Of a stretch of 64,000 nt of DNA, positions 52,189-60,896 are shown in pieces. Under the pieces are notes generated by a model. The model saw only the letters and a list, made by a program, of their open reading frames with translations. It ran no database searches and was not told where the DNA came from. Both the position numbers and the translations under genes were made by a program. The stretch lies in the NCBI GenBank assembly GCA_038534135.1, contig JBCAXJ010000007.1:1-64000 (forward strand), read 5' to 3'. Within the stretch, counting starts at the first letter, position 1. Each line of letters starts with the position of its first letter. This DNA comes from Thermohalobaculum sp038534135 (lineage in GTDB: Bacteria; Pseudomonadota; Alphaproteobacteria; Rhodobacterales; Rhodobacteraceae).

Positions 52189-52568
52189 TGGAGAAGGTAC
52201 TACTCGTTGCTGCGGGCGGTGCGCTCGGATCTGTTTTACGGTTTCTGAGCGTATCTTTGCTCGGTCGTCTGACGGGTGATCCGGCAACCGGAACACTCCT
52301 GGTGAATGTTGCCGGGTCCTTCCTGATGGGCTGCTTGTTCGTCCTGCTGATCGAACACGCGGACGGTGTGCTAAGCCGTTTCATGCCCTTCCTGTCTGTT
52401 GGGCTTCTTGGTGGTTTCACCACATTCTCGGCATTCTCGCTCGATGCTCTGCGGCTTTTCGAAAGTGGAAAACCTTGGGTGGCTGGCTTCTATGTCCTGG
52501 GCTCCGTCAGCCTTTCATTGTTGGCTGTGATTGTTGGCGTGGCCGTCATGCGGGCGCAAACCGCATGA
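52188..52568 (+). CDS. crcB: Fluoride exporter CrcB/Fluc
   Basis: This 126-residue, four-helix membrane protein has GGALGSVLRFLSV at about 8-20, VNVAGSFLMGCLFVLL at about 37-52, GLLGGFTTFSAFSLDAL at about 69-85 with the conserved Phe and Thr residues of the fluoride pores, and a C-terminal hydrophobic helix. It works as an antiparallel dimer. Its ATG overlaps the rarA stop as TGATG, so no separate fluoride riboswitch can lie in front of it. Confidence 0.94.
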   Translation: MEKVLLVAAGGALGSVLRFLSVSLLGRLTGDPATGTLLVNVAGSFLMGCLFVLLIEHADGVLSRFMPFLSVGLLGGFTTFSAFSLDALRLFESGKPWVAGFYVLGSVSLSLLAVIVGVAVMRAQTA

Positions 52569-53605
52569 GTGCCGTTGAGTTTGTCACTATTGGCGACGAC
52601 GAAGCAGAGCAACGCGTCGACCGGTGGCTGCGCAAGCGAATCTCCGGCTTGACTCAGGGGCAGGTTGAAAAGCTTTGCCGACGCGGAGAAGTCCGCGTGG
52701 ACGGTGGACGGGTAAAGGCCTCGACCAGGGTCGGTCCAGGGCAGGTCGTCCGCATTCCGCCAATCCGGATGGATCCGGTACGGCGTCCTGCAAGTGCCCC
52801 GGCTGCGCATGACCCAATGCCCGAGAGTCTTGTTCAAACACTGCGCGAGGCAGTGATTTTCATGGATGACGATCTCATTGCGTTGAACAAACCGCCGGGA
52901 TTGTCAGTGCAGGGCGGGACCGGGCAGAAGCAACATGTCGTTGGCGCCCTGCCCGCGCTGTGTTTCGGGAAGGCCGACCCGCCAAGGCTGATCCATCGTC
53001 TCGATCGCGACACATCTGGTGTTCTTCTGCTGGCCCGGACTGGGCGGGCGGCGACTGCATTGGGGCAGACTTTTCAGAGACGAAGCGTTGAGAAGATCTA
53101 CTTCGCGGCAGTGGCCGGCGTTCCAAGGCTTGCAGCCGGTACAATCCGGTATGGCCTTAGAAAAACGGGCGGGCGGAATAACGAACGCATGGAAGCGGTG
53201 CATCCTGACGACCTCCAAACGACGGAAGAAGCAAAGTCCGCCATCACCGAGTATGCAGTGGTCGAACGCGCCGGCTTGCGGCTATCTTGGATCGCCCTTC
53301 GCCCAGTCACCGGCCGGACGCATCAGCTTCGGGTCCACATGGCAGAGATTGGATGCCCGATCGCTGGTGACGGTAAATACGGTGGCCGGGGACAGGAGAA
53401 TCTTGGTGACGGATGGGGTGGGGGACTCGGCGGCGCGCTAAGCCGCAAATTGCATTTGCACGCTGCGCGGCTCCGCTTCGACCACCCTGCCAAGAAGGAA
53501 ACGATCACGATCTCTGCCGGTCTGCCTGCTCACATGCAGCGAACATGGGATGTCATGGGGTGGGAGATGACCGATTGGCAGGATCGAACCGCTTGGATCG
53601 AGTGA
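52565..53605 (+). CDS. rluC: RluA-family 23S rRNA pseudouridine synthase (RluC-like)
   Basis: The protein has 346 residues from the ATG at 52565, overlapping crcB as ATGA; the frame opens at 52475. The N-terminal S4-like domain (about 15-75) has RVDRWLRKRISGLTQGQVEKLCRRGEV, split. The catalytic motif HRLDRDTSGVLL has its Asp at 147. The family block TGRTHQLRVHMAEIGCPIAGDGKYGG (split) is near residue 250. RluC modifies U955, U2504 and U2580 in E. coli; the exact sites here are inferred. Confidence 0.88.
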   Translation: MSAVEFVTIGDDEAEQRVDRWLRKRISGLTQGQVEKLCRRGEVRVDGGRVKASTRVGPGQVVRIPPIRMDPVRRPASAPAAHDPMPESLVQTLREAVIFMDDDLIALNKPPGLSVQGGTGQKQHVVGALPALCFGKADPPRLIHRLDRDTSGVLLLARTGRAATALGQTFQRRSVEKIYFAAVAGVPRLAAGTIRYGLRKTGGRNNERMEAVHPDDLQTTEEAKSAITEYAVVERAGLRLSWIALRPVTGRTHQLRVHMAEIGCPIAGDGKYGGRGQENLGDGWGGGLGGALSRKLHLHAARLRFDHPAKKETITISAGLPAHMQRTWDVMGWEMTDWQDRTAWIE

Positions 53606-53613
53606 GCGGTTCG
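53585..53613. terminator. Inverted repeat at the end of the rluC-like gene
   Basis: CGAACCGCT (53585-53593) pairs with AGCGGTTCG (53605-53613) across the stop codon, with an 11-base loop. It lies between convergent genes (flgI ends at 53662). No T-run follows at once, so its role as terminator is uncertain. Confidence 0.4.
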
Positions 53614-53661
53614 GGAGCGCAGGAAAGTTTCGAAAACCTTCGATCAATTAACGTCCGTTGG

Positions 53662-54795
53662 CTACTGAACAATCAGTTCGGCGTGTAACGCGCCTGCGGT
53701 CTTTATTGCTTTCAGGATATCGATCATGTCGCGCGGACCAATTCCCAGCGCGTTCAACCCGTCGACCAGATCCGCCAACGTGACGTTTTCATCAACCAGT
53801 GCCAGACGATTCTCGGCTTCCTCGTCGATCTCGATCCCGGTTCGCGGCAATGCGAGGGTTTCGCCATCGGCGAACGGGTTTGGCTGCGACGCGATTGGCG
53901 CTTCGTTCACGCGGATTGTCAGGTTTCCCTGGCTGACGGCAACCCGGCTGATCTTGACGTCAGACCCGAGAACAATTGTGCCAGAGCGCTGATCAACGAC
54001 GACGCGCGCCTTTTGTGACGGCGTCACCTCCAGATTCTCCACCCTCGCGATGAGTCGAGCAGGTCTGACGCGAGCAGCGTTCGGATCTAACGTGACAGTT
54101 CCGCTGTCAGACATCGATGCGACGTCGCTGCCCAACGCCGAATTGATGGCCTCTTCGATCCGCACGGCAGTGGTAAAGTCAGGATCTCGCAGGGCGAGGC
54201 GGATCCGGGAAAGATCATCCAGAACGAAAGGGACTTCGCGTTCGATCCGAGCGCCCCCCGGGATTGTTCCCGAGGTTGGGACACCGATCTGTGTCGCTGC
54301 GCCGTCACCTTCTGCGGCAATGCCGCCGGCGAGGATCGGTCCCTGTGCCACTGCGTAGATTTCTCCATCAGCGGCATTTAGGGGAGTCATTATCAACGTA
54401 CCGCCGATCAGATTCTTCGCGTCTCCGATCGCTGAAACGGTGACATCGATCCGGCTTCCCAAACGGGCAAATGAGCCAAGAGTTGCTGTCACGATCACGG
54501 CTGCGACATTCTTGGGACGGAACTGTTCTCCTTGAACATTCACGCCGAGTCGTTCGAGCAGGTTGCTGAGCGCCTCTTCGGTGAACGGTGAATTCCGAAT
54601 TCCATCTCCTGATCCGTTGAGGCCTACAACGAGGCCGTAACCGACGAGATCGTTGCCACGTACACCTTCGAATTCCACGAGGTCTTTGATCCGCGGTCCC
54701 GCTTGTGTCGCTCCGACGAATGTGATGCACATCACGAAGATACACGACGGCAGAACCCGAAGGAGTGTTTTCAATGCCCTGAACATTCCTCTCAC
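53662..54795 (-). CDS. flgI: Flagellar basal-body P-ring protein FlgI
   Basis: The protein has 377 residues, beginning at a GTG overlapping the flgL stop (GTGA); an ATG at 54786 is possible, but the GAGGA before it directly abuts it. Residues about 4-32 are a Sec signal (LLRVLPSCIFVMCITFVGATQA, split). The mature part shows RIKDLVEFEGVRGNDLVGYGLVVGLNGSGDG, split, the family start, and the C-terminal VDGLNALGIGPRDMIDILKAIK. It forms the periplasmic ring around the rod. It is the last gene of this flagellar operon. Confidence 0.95.
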   Translation of the reverse strand: MRGMFRALKTLLRVLPSCIFVMCITFVGATQAGPRIKDLVEFEGVRGNDLVGYGLVVGLNGSGDGIRNSPFTEEALSNLLERLGVNVQGEQFRPKNVAAVIVTATLGSFARLGSRIDVTVSAIGDAKNLIGGTLIMTPLNAADGEIYAVAQGPILAGGIAAEGDGAATQIGVPTSGTIPGGARIEREVPFVLDDLSRIRLALRDPDFTTAVRIEEAINSALGSDVASMSDSGTVTLDPNAARVRPARLIARVENLEVTPSQKARVVVDQRSGTIVLGSDVKISRVAVSQGNLTIRVNEAPIASQPNPFADGETLALPRTGIEIDEEAENRLALVDENVTLADLVDGLNALGIGPRDMIDILKAIKTAGALHAELIVQ

Positions 54796-55802
54796 AGGAA
54801 GTTCACCAATGACAGGTTGGACATTCTTGCAGTTGTCGCGAAGGCAGTTTCAAGTTGTCGTTCGAGCTCTGTCAGCTCAAGCGTTGACTCGACTTGATCT
54901 ACGCCAGCCAGATTGTTGAATGCAATTGTCAGAGAAGCCTCGGATGCTGCGTTTCTCGCCTTTACGTTGGCAATGCGCTCTTCGGCGGATCCCACACGAC
55001 TTTGCAGACCGATGATGTTTGAAACATCAGAGCGCAATCCCTCCGATGCAAGCTCGGCGATAAGGCGTCTCTGATTATCCGGTATACCATTCGTCATATC
55101 AAAAGCTGCGCCAAGCGCCACAACATTCGCCATGATCGATCTCAACGGATCTTCCGTTGCCTTCACCGCGTAGTCCACCCGCTCGCCAGGGCCAACTTCA
55201 GTTTGCGGCGCATCTCCGGCACCACCCAGATAGATTGAAGTATCGAAGGTACCGCCAGGGTTGACAAACTCGGATACTAGGTTGGCGTAAGCAGTTGTAG
55301 CATCAGGTTGGGCTTCGAGAAACGGAACACCCAGTGTCTGAATGGTTGCGACGTCCGCGACAGCTCTGCCAGCCGAGCCGTCGTCACCCGAGAAAAGTGG
55401 GCGTCCGGCAAACTGTGCATTCAAACTGCTGACCACTGACCCTAGCTCTTCGCGGGCAGTTGCAGAAACCGCTTCGAAGTCCCTCGTCGTACCATTCGTC
55501 GTCAACAGATCGGTGGTATCCGCGAGCGATTGTCCAATGTTACGCGCTTGTTCGAGTGCAGATTGCGTCACACTTGCGCGTGCCTCGGAAAGTGCGACTG
55601 CTTCCGTATAGTCCTGAAGATCTACGAGGGACTTTTCAACTTGCATCAGTCCACTGACATTGCCGTTCAGTTCGCGAGTGACATCGTCGAAACGACCGGT
55701 CACGGCCTGAGCGCGGACGGCGTCGGCCCGTTCACGCAGCGACGTTATCAGAAGCGACATGCTCGCGCTGCGGTGCTGGGGGGGAAACCCAAACTCTGGC
55801 AT
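54792..55802 (-). CDS. flgL: Flagellar hook-filament junction protein FlgL
   Basis: The protein has 336 residues from the ATG at 55802, which overlaps the flgK stop as TGATG. The amphipathic N- and C-terminal helices that make flagellin-like coiled coils are visible (for instance TLELTELERQLETAFATTARMS near the end, split). The middle contains FAGRPLFSGDDGSAGRAVADV. Its N-terminus differs from the enteric type, as is common in alpha-proteobacteria. The call also rests on its place after flgK. Confidence 0.85.
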   Translation of the reverse strand: MPEFGFPPQHRSASMSLLITSLRERADAVRAQAVTGRFDDVTRELNGNVSGLMQVEKSLVDLQDYTEAVALSEARASVTQSALEQARNIGQSLADTTDLLTTNGTTRDFEAVSATAREELGSVVSSLNAQFAGRPLFSGDDGSAGRAVADVATIQTLGVPFLEAQPDATTAYANLVSEFVNPGGTFDTSIYLGGAGDAPQTEVGPGERVDYAVKATEDPLRSIMANVVALGAAFDMTNGIPDNQRRLIAELASEGLRSDVSNIIGLQSRVGSAEERIANVKARNAASEASLTIAFNNLAGVDQVESTLELTELERQLETAFATTARMSNLSLVNFL

Positions 55803-57274
55803 CAGCGTATCTCCGTCAGCTCTTCCAGCATCCTGGAAGCGGTCTGGATGACCTGAATATTTGCCGCGTATGCCTGCTCGATCTGGATCAGGCTCTGCAA
55901 CTCTGCATCCTGATCGACTCCAATCTCTCGGGCCTCTGATGCCGCGAGCGTCTCACGCGTCGAGATGAGAGCGCTGGCTTCTGCATCCAACCGTGTGCGT
56001 CTCTCACCTGTGAAGGAAGCGATGCCAGATACGATTTGAAATGTACTCTTCGTGCCCGAAAGACCGGTAACCGAGACTGTTGCTGTTGTCGTCATTGCGT
56101 CGAGCATTGCTCGGGGTAGGACGTCTGAGAAAGTCGGTCCGCTGCCAACAGCGTTTAAGCCGTCTCGCAGTCTCGTCGCATCACCACCCTGACTTGGATC
56201 AGCCAGCACGTTGACGGATATGCGTTTTGCCAGTCCGTCAACAATTGTCGGGTCGAACGATGCACCACCGTCGGTGAACAGGCCTGCGTCACCTGGCAAC
56301 AGCGTTGGATCTACACCACTGTCTTCGAACCGCTGAATCAAGTCTGCAGCGAACTCATCGATCTGCGTCGTTAGATCAAGACCAAGTTCGTCGCGTACCT
56401 TGAAGTTTCCAAACAGCGAACCTGCTGTGAGTGTTTGGGCGCCAGTGGCACCGGGTGTCAGATCCAGGCCAGAAAGCGTCACGCCGGACAACGCGCCGCC
56501 TCCAGCAGGATCATAGATCATACCGGAGGTAATGATCGGCGAACGTGTGAACTCTAGTTCGACCGGTTCTTCGGCGAGCAAGAACTGGCCCTGTACGGTC
56601 GTCAGGAAGGTCTTGTTGTTTTCCTGTGGCAGCACCCTAACCGGCACGATCGCCGCAACCTCGTCTATCAACAGTTCCCGCTGGTTCACCAGTCCCGCGA
56701 CGTCCCGACCGCCCACGCTCAACCGCGTGATCTTTTCGTTCAACTTGTCGATCTGATCGATGTTGCGATTCACTGTCTCGACCTCTTGCGCGATCCGGAA
56801 GTCCGCATCCTGCCGCTCAATGGCGATTTGATCCGAAAGCCCGTTCAGGAAGGACGTCACGTCCTTGGCCGCCTCGACCGCCGCGATTTGGCGCGACTCT
56901 TCTTCCGGCGTCTCTGCGAGTTGGCGCAGGCTCGCCTCGAACTGTTCGACGCGCCTGAAAAGTCCGTCGTCTCCGGTGGCTTCACCGAATGAAGCACCCA
57001 GACGAGCCAAGGATTCGGCCTGAATATCCACGGCGGCGGCATCACCGTCTGCGAGCCGACGGGTGGCGGTTAACTCCGGTGCTGAGTTCCGGACGACTTG
57101 ATCTACGCGCACACCAGCTCCACGACCCTCGAGCGCTTGAGCAGATATATCGACGCTCTGGCGCGCATATCCCTTTGTCAGAGCGTTCGCGAGATTGTTT
57201 GACGCCACTTCGGCAAGCCTGCCGGTGACGTTTAAGCCGCTCAGGGCATTCGAAAAAGAGCCGGAAATCGACAT
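55802..57274 (-). CDS. flgK: Flagellar hook-associated protein FlgK
   Basis: The protein has 490 residues. The N-terminus has the rod/hook-family motif SNALSGLNVTGRLAEVASNNLANALTKGYARQ (split). The C-terminus has SLIQIEQAYAANIQVIQTASRMLEEL (split), the matching helix. AGGA lies 8 bases before the ATG. It caps the hook as the first junction protein. It is 35 bases after flgE. Confidence 0.94.
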   Translation of the reverse strand: MSISGSFSNALSGLNVTGRLAEVASNNLANALTKGYARQSVDISAQALEGRGAGVRVDQVVRNSAPELTATRRLADGDAAAVDIQAESLARLGASFGEATGDDGLFRRVEQFEASLRQLAETPEEESRQIAAVEAAKDVTSFLNGLSDQIAIERQDADFRIAQEVETVNRNIDQIDKLNEKITRLSVGGRDVAGLVNQRELLIDEVAAIVPVRVLPQENNKTFLTTVQGQFLLAEEPVELEFTRSPIITSGMIYDPAGGGALSGVTLSGLDLTPGATGAQTLTAGSLFGNFKVRDELGLDLTTQIDEFAADLIQRFEDSGVDPTLLPGDAGLFTDGGASFDPTIVDGLAKRISVNVLADPSQGGDATRLRDGLNAVGSGPTFSDVLPRAMLDAMTTTATVSVTGLSGTKSTFQIVSGIASFTGERRTRLDAEASALISTRETLAASEAREIGVDQDAELQSLIQIEQAYAANIQVIQTASRMLEELTEIR

Positions 57275-57309
57275 GATCAGTTCCTGTTAACCGGATCGCA
57301 CATCCGAAG

Positions 57310-58641
57310 TTACCGTTTCAGGCTTGTTGTTTCCTGGAGCATCTCATCGACGGTTCGGATGACCGTCGCATTCGAAGAGAATGCCCGCTGCGTCACGATC
57401 ATGTTCGTCAGTTCTTCGGCTACATCGACCGTACTTTGCTGCAAGGCGAAGCCAGAGATGTCACCAGCCGGTCCTGCACCTGCATCGAAGAAGAAAACGT
57501 CGCCACTATCTTGTGAAATCTCAAACGCCTGATTGTCGAGTGCGGTCAACCCGTTCGGATTTGGCACGGTCGCGAGAGGGATCTTGTAAAGCGCTCTTCG
57601 CTGTCCCGTGTCATAAACGCCGGACAAAGTACCGTCCGGGTCGAATTCCAAACCCTGCAGGTTTCCGGCCGGAGCACCGTTCTTGGAAAGACCATTTGGC
57701 GTGAACGGCGCCGCAAGTTGACTGAGACCGGTTCCTGTGGCCGTGGATTGAAGCTGTACTTCGATCGGTCCGTCGACGACATGCAGGGTGAGCGCGCCCG
57801 TGGTGGCATCAAAAGCTGCAGTCGTACCGGCACCCTGTGGATTGGCCGGGTTTGCCGCTGACGGGGTTGCCGTCAAGAGCGTTCCCGGGCTGTTCCGTGT
57901 GCCGTCGAAGGTGAGATCGAAATCGGCGACCAACGCCGACGCACTGTCGGTTATCGAGATGTTCCATTGGTTCGAGAGCCCAGCTGCGGGCAACACCGGT
58001 GTGTAGTCGATCACAAGCTGATGCTTCACACCCAGGGCATCGAAGTACTCGATCGGTGACGAGATCGTTGCGCCGGTTGCGCCAGCTGCAGTCTCATCGG
58101 CCGGGAGGTTCACACCCAATTCAATGCGCGTTGTCGAATCTGCGGCGGTCAGAAAGGCTGAGAGCCGCACGGGTTCGAGCGAGGTGGGACTATCACGGAC
58201 AATGTTCCCAGCGACGCTGCCTGTGGCATCGGTTGGCCAACCTTGGAGAACCAGCCCGCCCGGTGTCACAAGGTATCCATCTTCATTCTGGCGGAAAGAC
58301 CCGGTTGCGACCATCTGAAATGGGCGCTGAGCAGCCGGGTCTTCAACGGCCGTAATTGGTGTGACAGGCAGGAGACCGGCGCCCGAGACGGCGATGTCAG
58401 TTGCTTCGTTAGACGTAATCAGTGTACCCGAGGATGCAACGTCCCGAAATGTCGAGACCCGGACGCCGCCCGCAGAAAAAGTTCCCCCGCTGCCGGCCGT
58501 CACAAGGGACGAAAAGTCCACGTCGGCCCGGCGATATCCGTTGGTGTTCGAGTTCGCAATGTTGTCCGAGATTACGGCGAGACGGGTCGAATTCACCCCC
58601 AGACCTGCAACACCTGCATTCAAACCAGACGACAGACTCAT
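57310..58641 (-). CDS. flgE: Flagellar hook protein FlgE
   Basis: This 443-residue protein starts SLSSGLNAGVAGLGVNSTRLAVISDNIANSNTNGYRRADVDF (split), the classic hook/rod motif. A TDIAVSGAGLLPV segment corresponds to the usual GNGFF block but reads GAGLL. The C-terminus AEELTNMIVTQRAFSSNATVIRTVDEMLQE (split) is the family coiled coil. It builds the universal joint. AGAGG lies 8 bases before the start. Confidence 0.94.
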   Translation of the reverse strand: MSLSSGLNAGVAGLGVNSTRLAVISDNIANSNTNGYRRADVDFSSLVTAGSGGTFSAGGVRVSTFRDVASSGTLITSNEATDIAVSGAGLLPVTPITAVEDPAAQRPFQMVATGSFRQNEDGYLVTPGGLVLQGWPTDATGSVAGNIVRDSPTSLEPVRLSAFLTAADSTTRIELGVNLPADETAAGATGATISSPIEYFDALGVKHQLVIDYTPVLPAAGLSNQWNISITDSASALVADFDLTFDGTRNSPGTLLTATPSAANPANPQGAGTTAAFDATTGALTLHVVDGPIEVQLQSTATGTGLSQLAAPFTPNGLSKNGAPAGNLQGLEFDPDGTLSGVYDTGQRRALYKIPLATVPNPNGLTALDNQAFEISQDSGDVFFFDAGAGPAGDISGFALQQSTVDVAEELTNMIVTQRAFSSNATVIRTVDEMLQETTSLKR

Positions 58642-58712
58642 TTTACAACCTCTTTCTGGTGTTGTGATTACGCGATTGACCCGAAGTCTTACCGATCAGA
58701 CTTAAGGCCGTC

Positions 58713-59738
58713 CTAATTCCCCACGCCATTGCGCAGCAGTATGATTGCGATTCGCCGGTTCTTTGAGGCAAATGGGTCGGGATCGATCGGGTTCGTCGCC
58801 GCCTGTCCGCTGACACGGACGATGCGTTCAGACGGAAGGCCACGCGCGTTCATCAACCTGCGCGCCGCATTCGCCCGGTCGGCGCTCAACTCCCAGTTCG
58901 AGTATCCATCCTGCCGGGTGAACGGCGCTGCGTCGGTGTGCCCGGAGATCGCGATGTCATTTGTGGTCTGACCAAGGATCGGCACAAGAATGTCTATCAA
59001 ATCTCCAAGAACCGGCGCCGGCTCCGCACCGCCAGTTTCAAAGAGCGGCTCATCCTGGATGTCGACAATCTCGATCACGATACCCTCGGGGGTCATACGC
59101 ATCGTGAAGTGTTCCAGCAATCCATCGCCACCGACTGAACTCATCTGGTCGACAAGGTTGTCTGCGACGCCTGACAACGCGCCGTTTTGTGCGCCGTTTT
59201 GCGCCTGACCCGTGCTGGAGGCTTCAGTGGCTCCGTTCTCGTTTGCGCCTGGCTCGAGTTCCTCGCCGCCCTGTTCCCCAACCGCGCCGAAGGTGCCGTC
59301 GCGCTCGTCCGTGAAAGGCGATGTCGGCCAGGCGTCTTCGTCAATGGGAAGCCCCGCGCGCGGTGCCGGAAAGCCCTCTTCCAGATCGGGTGAGGCGTCC
59401 AGTTCCCCCAAGTTCTCGCCAAGTGTTTCATTCGTCGGGCGCGCCCTTACACCGTCGTTGCGCGACCCGGCTGCAGTATCTTCGGAGAACATCGTGTCGC
59501 CGTTCAGCATACCCGCACCACCGGCGGACACGGCGCTAATCGGTATAGACGGATCGAAAAAGTCCGCCAGCCCCTTGCGTTGTTCCTCGCTCGTCGCGTT
59601 CAGGAGCCACATGAGCAGAAAGAAGGCCATCATCGCCGTGACGAAATCCGCATAGGCAACTTTCCAGGCACCGCCATGGTGCCCGTCACCGCCCGAGACC
59701 TTCTTCTTCTTGATTATGATGGGTGCAACTTCGCTCAC
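58713..59738 (-). CDS. motB: Flagellar motor stator protein MotB
   Basis: The protein has 341 residues from a GTG with GGGGA a few bases upstream. The single membrane helix contains the proton-carrying Asp in AYADFVTAMMAFFLLMWLL (about 28-46). A long low-complexity periplasmic linker (about 75-195, rich in Glu, Ala, Gly and Asn) leads to an OmpA-like peptidoglycan-binding domain with ISGHTDAAPF, NWELSADRANAARRLM and NRRIAIILL. motA is not next to it in the window. Confidence 0.93.
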   Translation of the reverse strand: MSEVAPIIIKKKKVSGGDGHHGGAWKVAYADFVTAMMAFFLLMWLLNATSEEQRKGLADFFDPSIPISAVSAGGAGMLNGDTMFSEDTAAGSRNDGVRARPTNETLGENLGELDASPDLEEGFPAPRAGLPIDEDAWPTSPFTDERDGTFGAVGEQGGEELEPGANENGATEASSTGQAQNGAQNGALSGVADNLVDQMSSVGGDGLLEHFTMRMTPEGIVIEIVDIQDEPLFETGGAEPAPVLGDLIDILVPILGQTTNDIAISGHTDAAPFTRQDGYSNWELSADRANAARRLMNARGLPSERIVRVSGQAATNPIDPDPFASKNRRIAIILLRNGVGN

Positions 59739-59900
59739 GACCTTCCCCGCGGGACTTCTGTGGCAAAGCCTTAGCGTGGAACACTTATCGCACCGTTACG
59801 CGCGGGAGATTTTTTGGTTAATCCATCAGTAAGCCTCTGCGTTCATGGTGCCTCGGAAGCGCGTTAGAAGGATGCGTGCGTCGTTCAGAAGGGTACGGGT
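59739..59900. promoter_or_regulatory. Divergent motB/fliM control region
   Basis: TTAA-N7-GTAA at 59818-59832 resembles the CtrA site TTAA-N7-TTAA. CtrA controls flagellar genes in related bacteria. A sequence with GG and GC spaced like a sigma-54 promoter (TGGCAAAGCCTTAGC, 59761-59775) is also present but weak. Neither is more than suggestive. Confidence 0.3.
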
Positions 59901-60854
59901 ATGGATCAGAGTGGCGATACGATTCTTCAGCGAAAGGTCCGCGGCCCGAAGATGCGGATCTCGGGTTTCCCGGCGATGGAACCGCTCTGCGCCGCATTCG
60001 CATCCCACGCCGCGACGATGGCGCGCAAACAGCTCCGCAATGGGATCGACGTAACCGTCTATGGGTACGAAGTCGTTCGTCACGGCGACTATCTGCGGCA
60101 GCTCTATGCGCCCTCGGCGATCTATATCCTTCAGTTCCCCGGGACCGGTGGGGCGAGCCTCATCAAGGCGCACCCGCGATTGCTAGGCAAGGTGCTGGAC
60201 CTGTCGCTCGGGGGCGATGGCAGTTTCGAACATGCCGGCGAGGGCCGCGAACTGACCTCGATTGATCACGCGATCTATGGCCGTTTCGTGGATCTCGTCT
60301 CAAAGTCGTTCGACGAAGGCATTCTGGAACTTTGTGGTCGCTCGGCGCTCGGCGCCTCCCGCAAGGTTCGCTTCGAAGAACAGCCCGGCATGGTGCGAAT
60401 CGCGCCGGACCGGGCGGAAGTGTTTGTTATCAAACTGAACTTTCACATCGCTGAGGACAGGCGCGGGGCCGGGCTCGACTTTGTCATTCCGGTCGCAGGG
60501 CTGGAACCCCTGAAACGGGACCTGGCCTCGAACGTCCAGACCGGGGACCCTACGGTCATGCAATGGGCCCGGCACATGTATGACAAGGTCATGGATCTGC
60601 CCATACCGGTGGACGGCGTGATCCCGCTTGGGACCTATACCGTTGGTGAACTGAGTCGGCTTGAACAGGGTATGTGCCTGGAGCTTCCGCCGAACGCGAT
60701 CGACGAGGTTCAGCTTCAGGTCCAGACGATCGAGGGCATGGAGCCAGTCACGAAGGCTCGACTCGGCGTTAAAGGTCGAACAAAGGCCCTGCGCCTGATG
60801 GATGATCCCGACGAAGAGTTCGTCAAACCGCTGCTGGACATGCCTCGTCCATAG
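59901..60854 (+). CDS. fliM: FliM-type flagellar motor switch protein without the N-terminal CheY-binding peptide
   Basis: The protein has 317 residues, and a stop codon upstream (59865-59867) rules out a longer start. The middle domain shows LDLSLGGDGSFEHAGEGRELTSIDHAIYG (split), with the GGxG motif and the R-E-x-T block of FliM. The C-terminal SpoA domain shows LPIPVDGVIPLGTYTVGELSRLEQGMCLELP (split). The usual first 15 residues with a DEIDALL motif, which bind CheY-P, are absent; it begins DQSGDTILQRKVRGPKMR. It faces away from motB. Confidence 0.85.
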   Translation: MDQSGDTILQRKVRGPKMRISGFPAMEPLCAAFASHAATMARKQLRNGIDVTVYGYEVVRHGDYLRQLYAPSAIYILQFPGTGGASLIKAHPRLLGKVLDLSLGGDGSFEHAGEGRELTSIDHAIYGRFVDLVSKSFDEGILELCGRSALGASRKVRFEEQPGMVRIAPDRAEVFVIKLNFHIAEDRRGAGLDFVIPVAGLEPLKRDLASNVQTGDPTVMQWARHMYDKVMDLPIPVDGVIPLGTYTVGELSRLEQGMCLELPPNAIDEVQLQVQTIEGMEPVTKARLGVKGRTKALRLMDDPDEEFVKPLLDMPRP

Positions 60855-60896
60855 CCCGCCGACTCTGAAGTCGCACGCAGCGGCCGTCCCTGCGGA

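Noticed and set aside
59761..59775. Sigma-54-type promoter upstream of fliM
   Set aside because: Only the GG/GC spacing fits; several consensus bases are missing, so it was not called as a separate feature.
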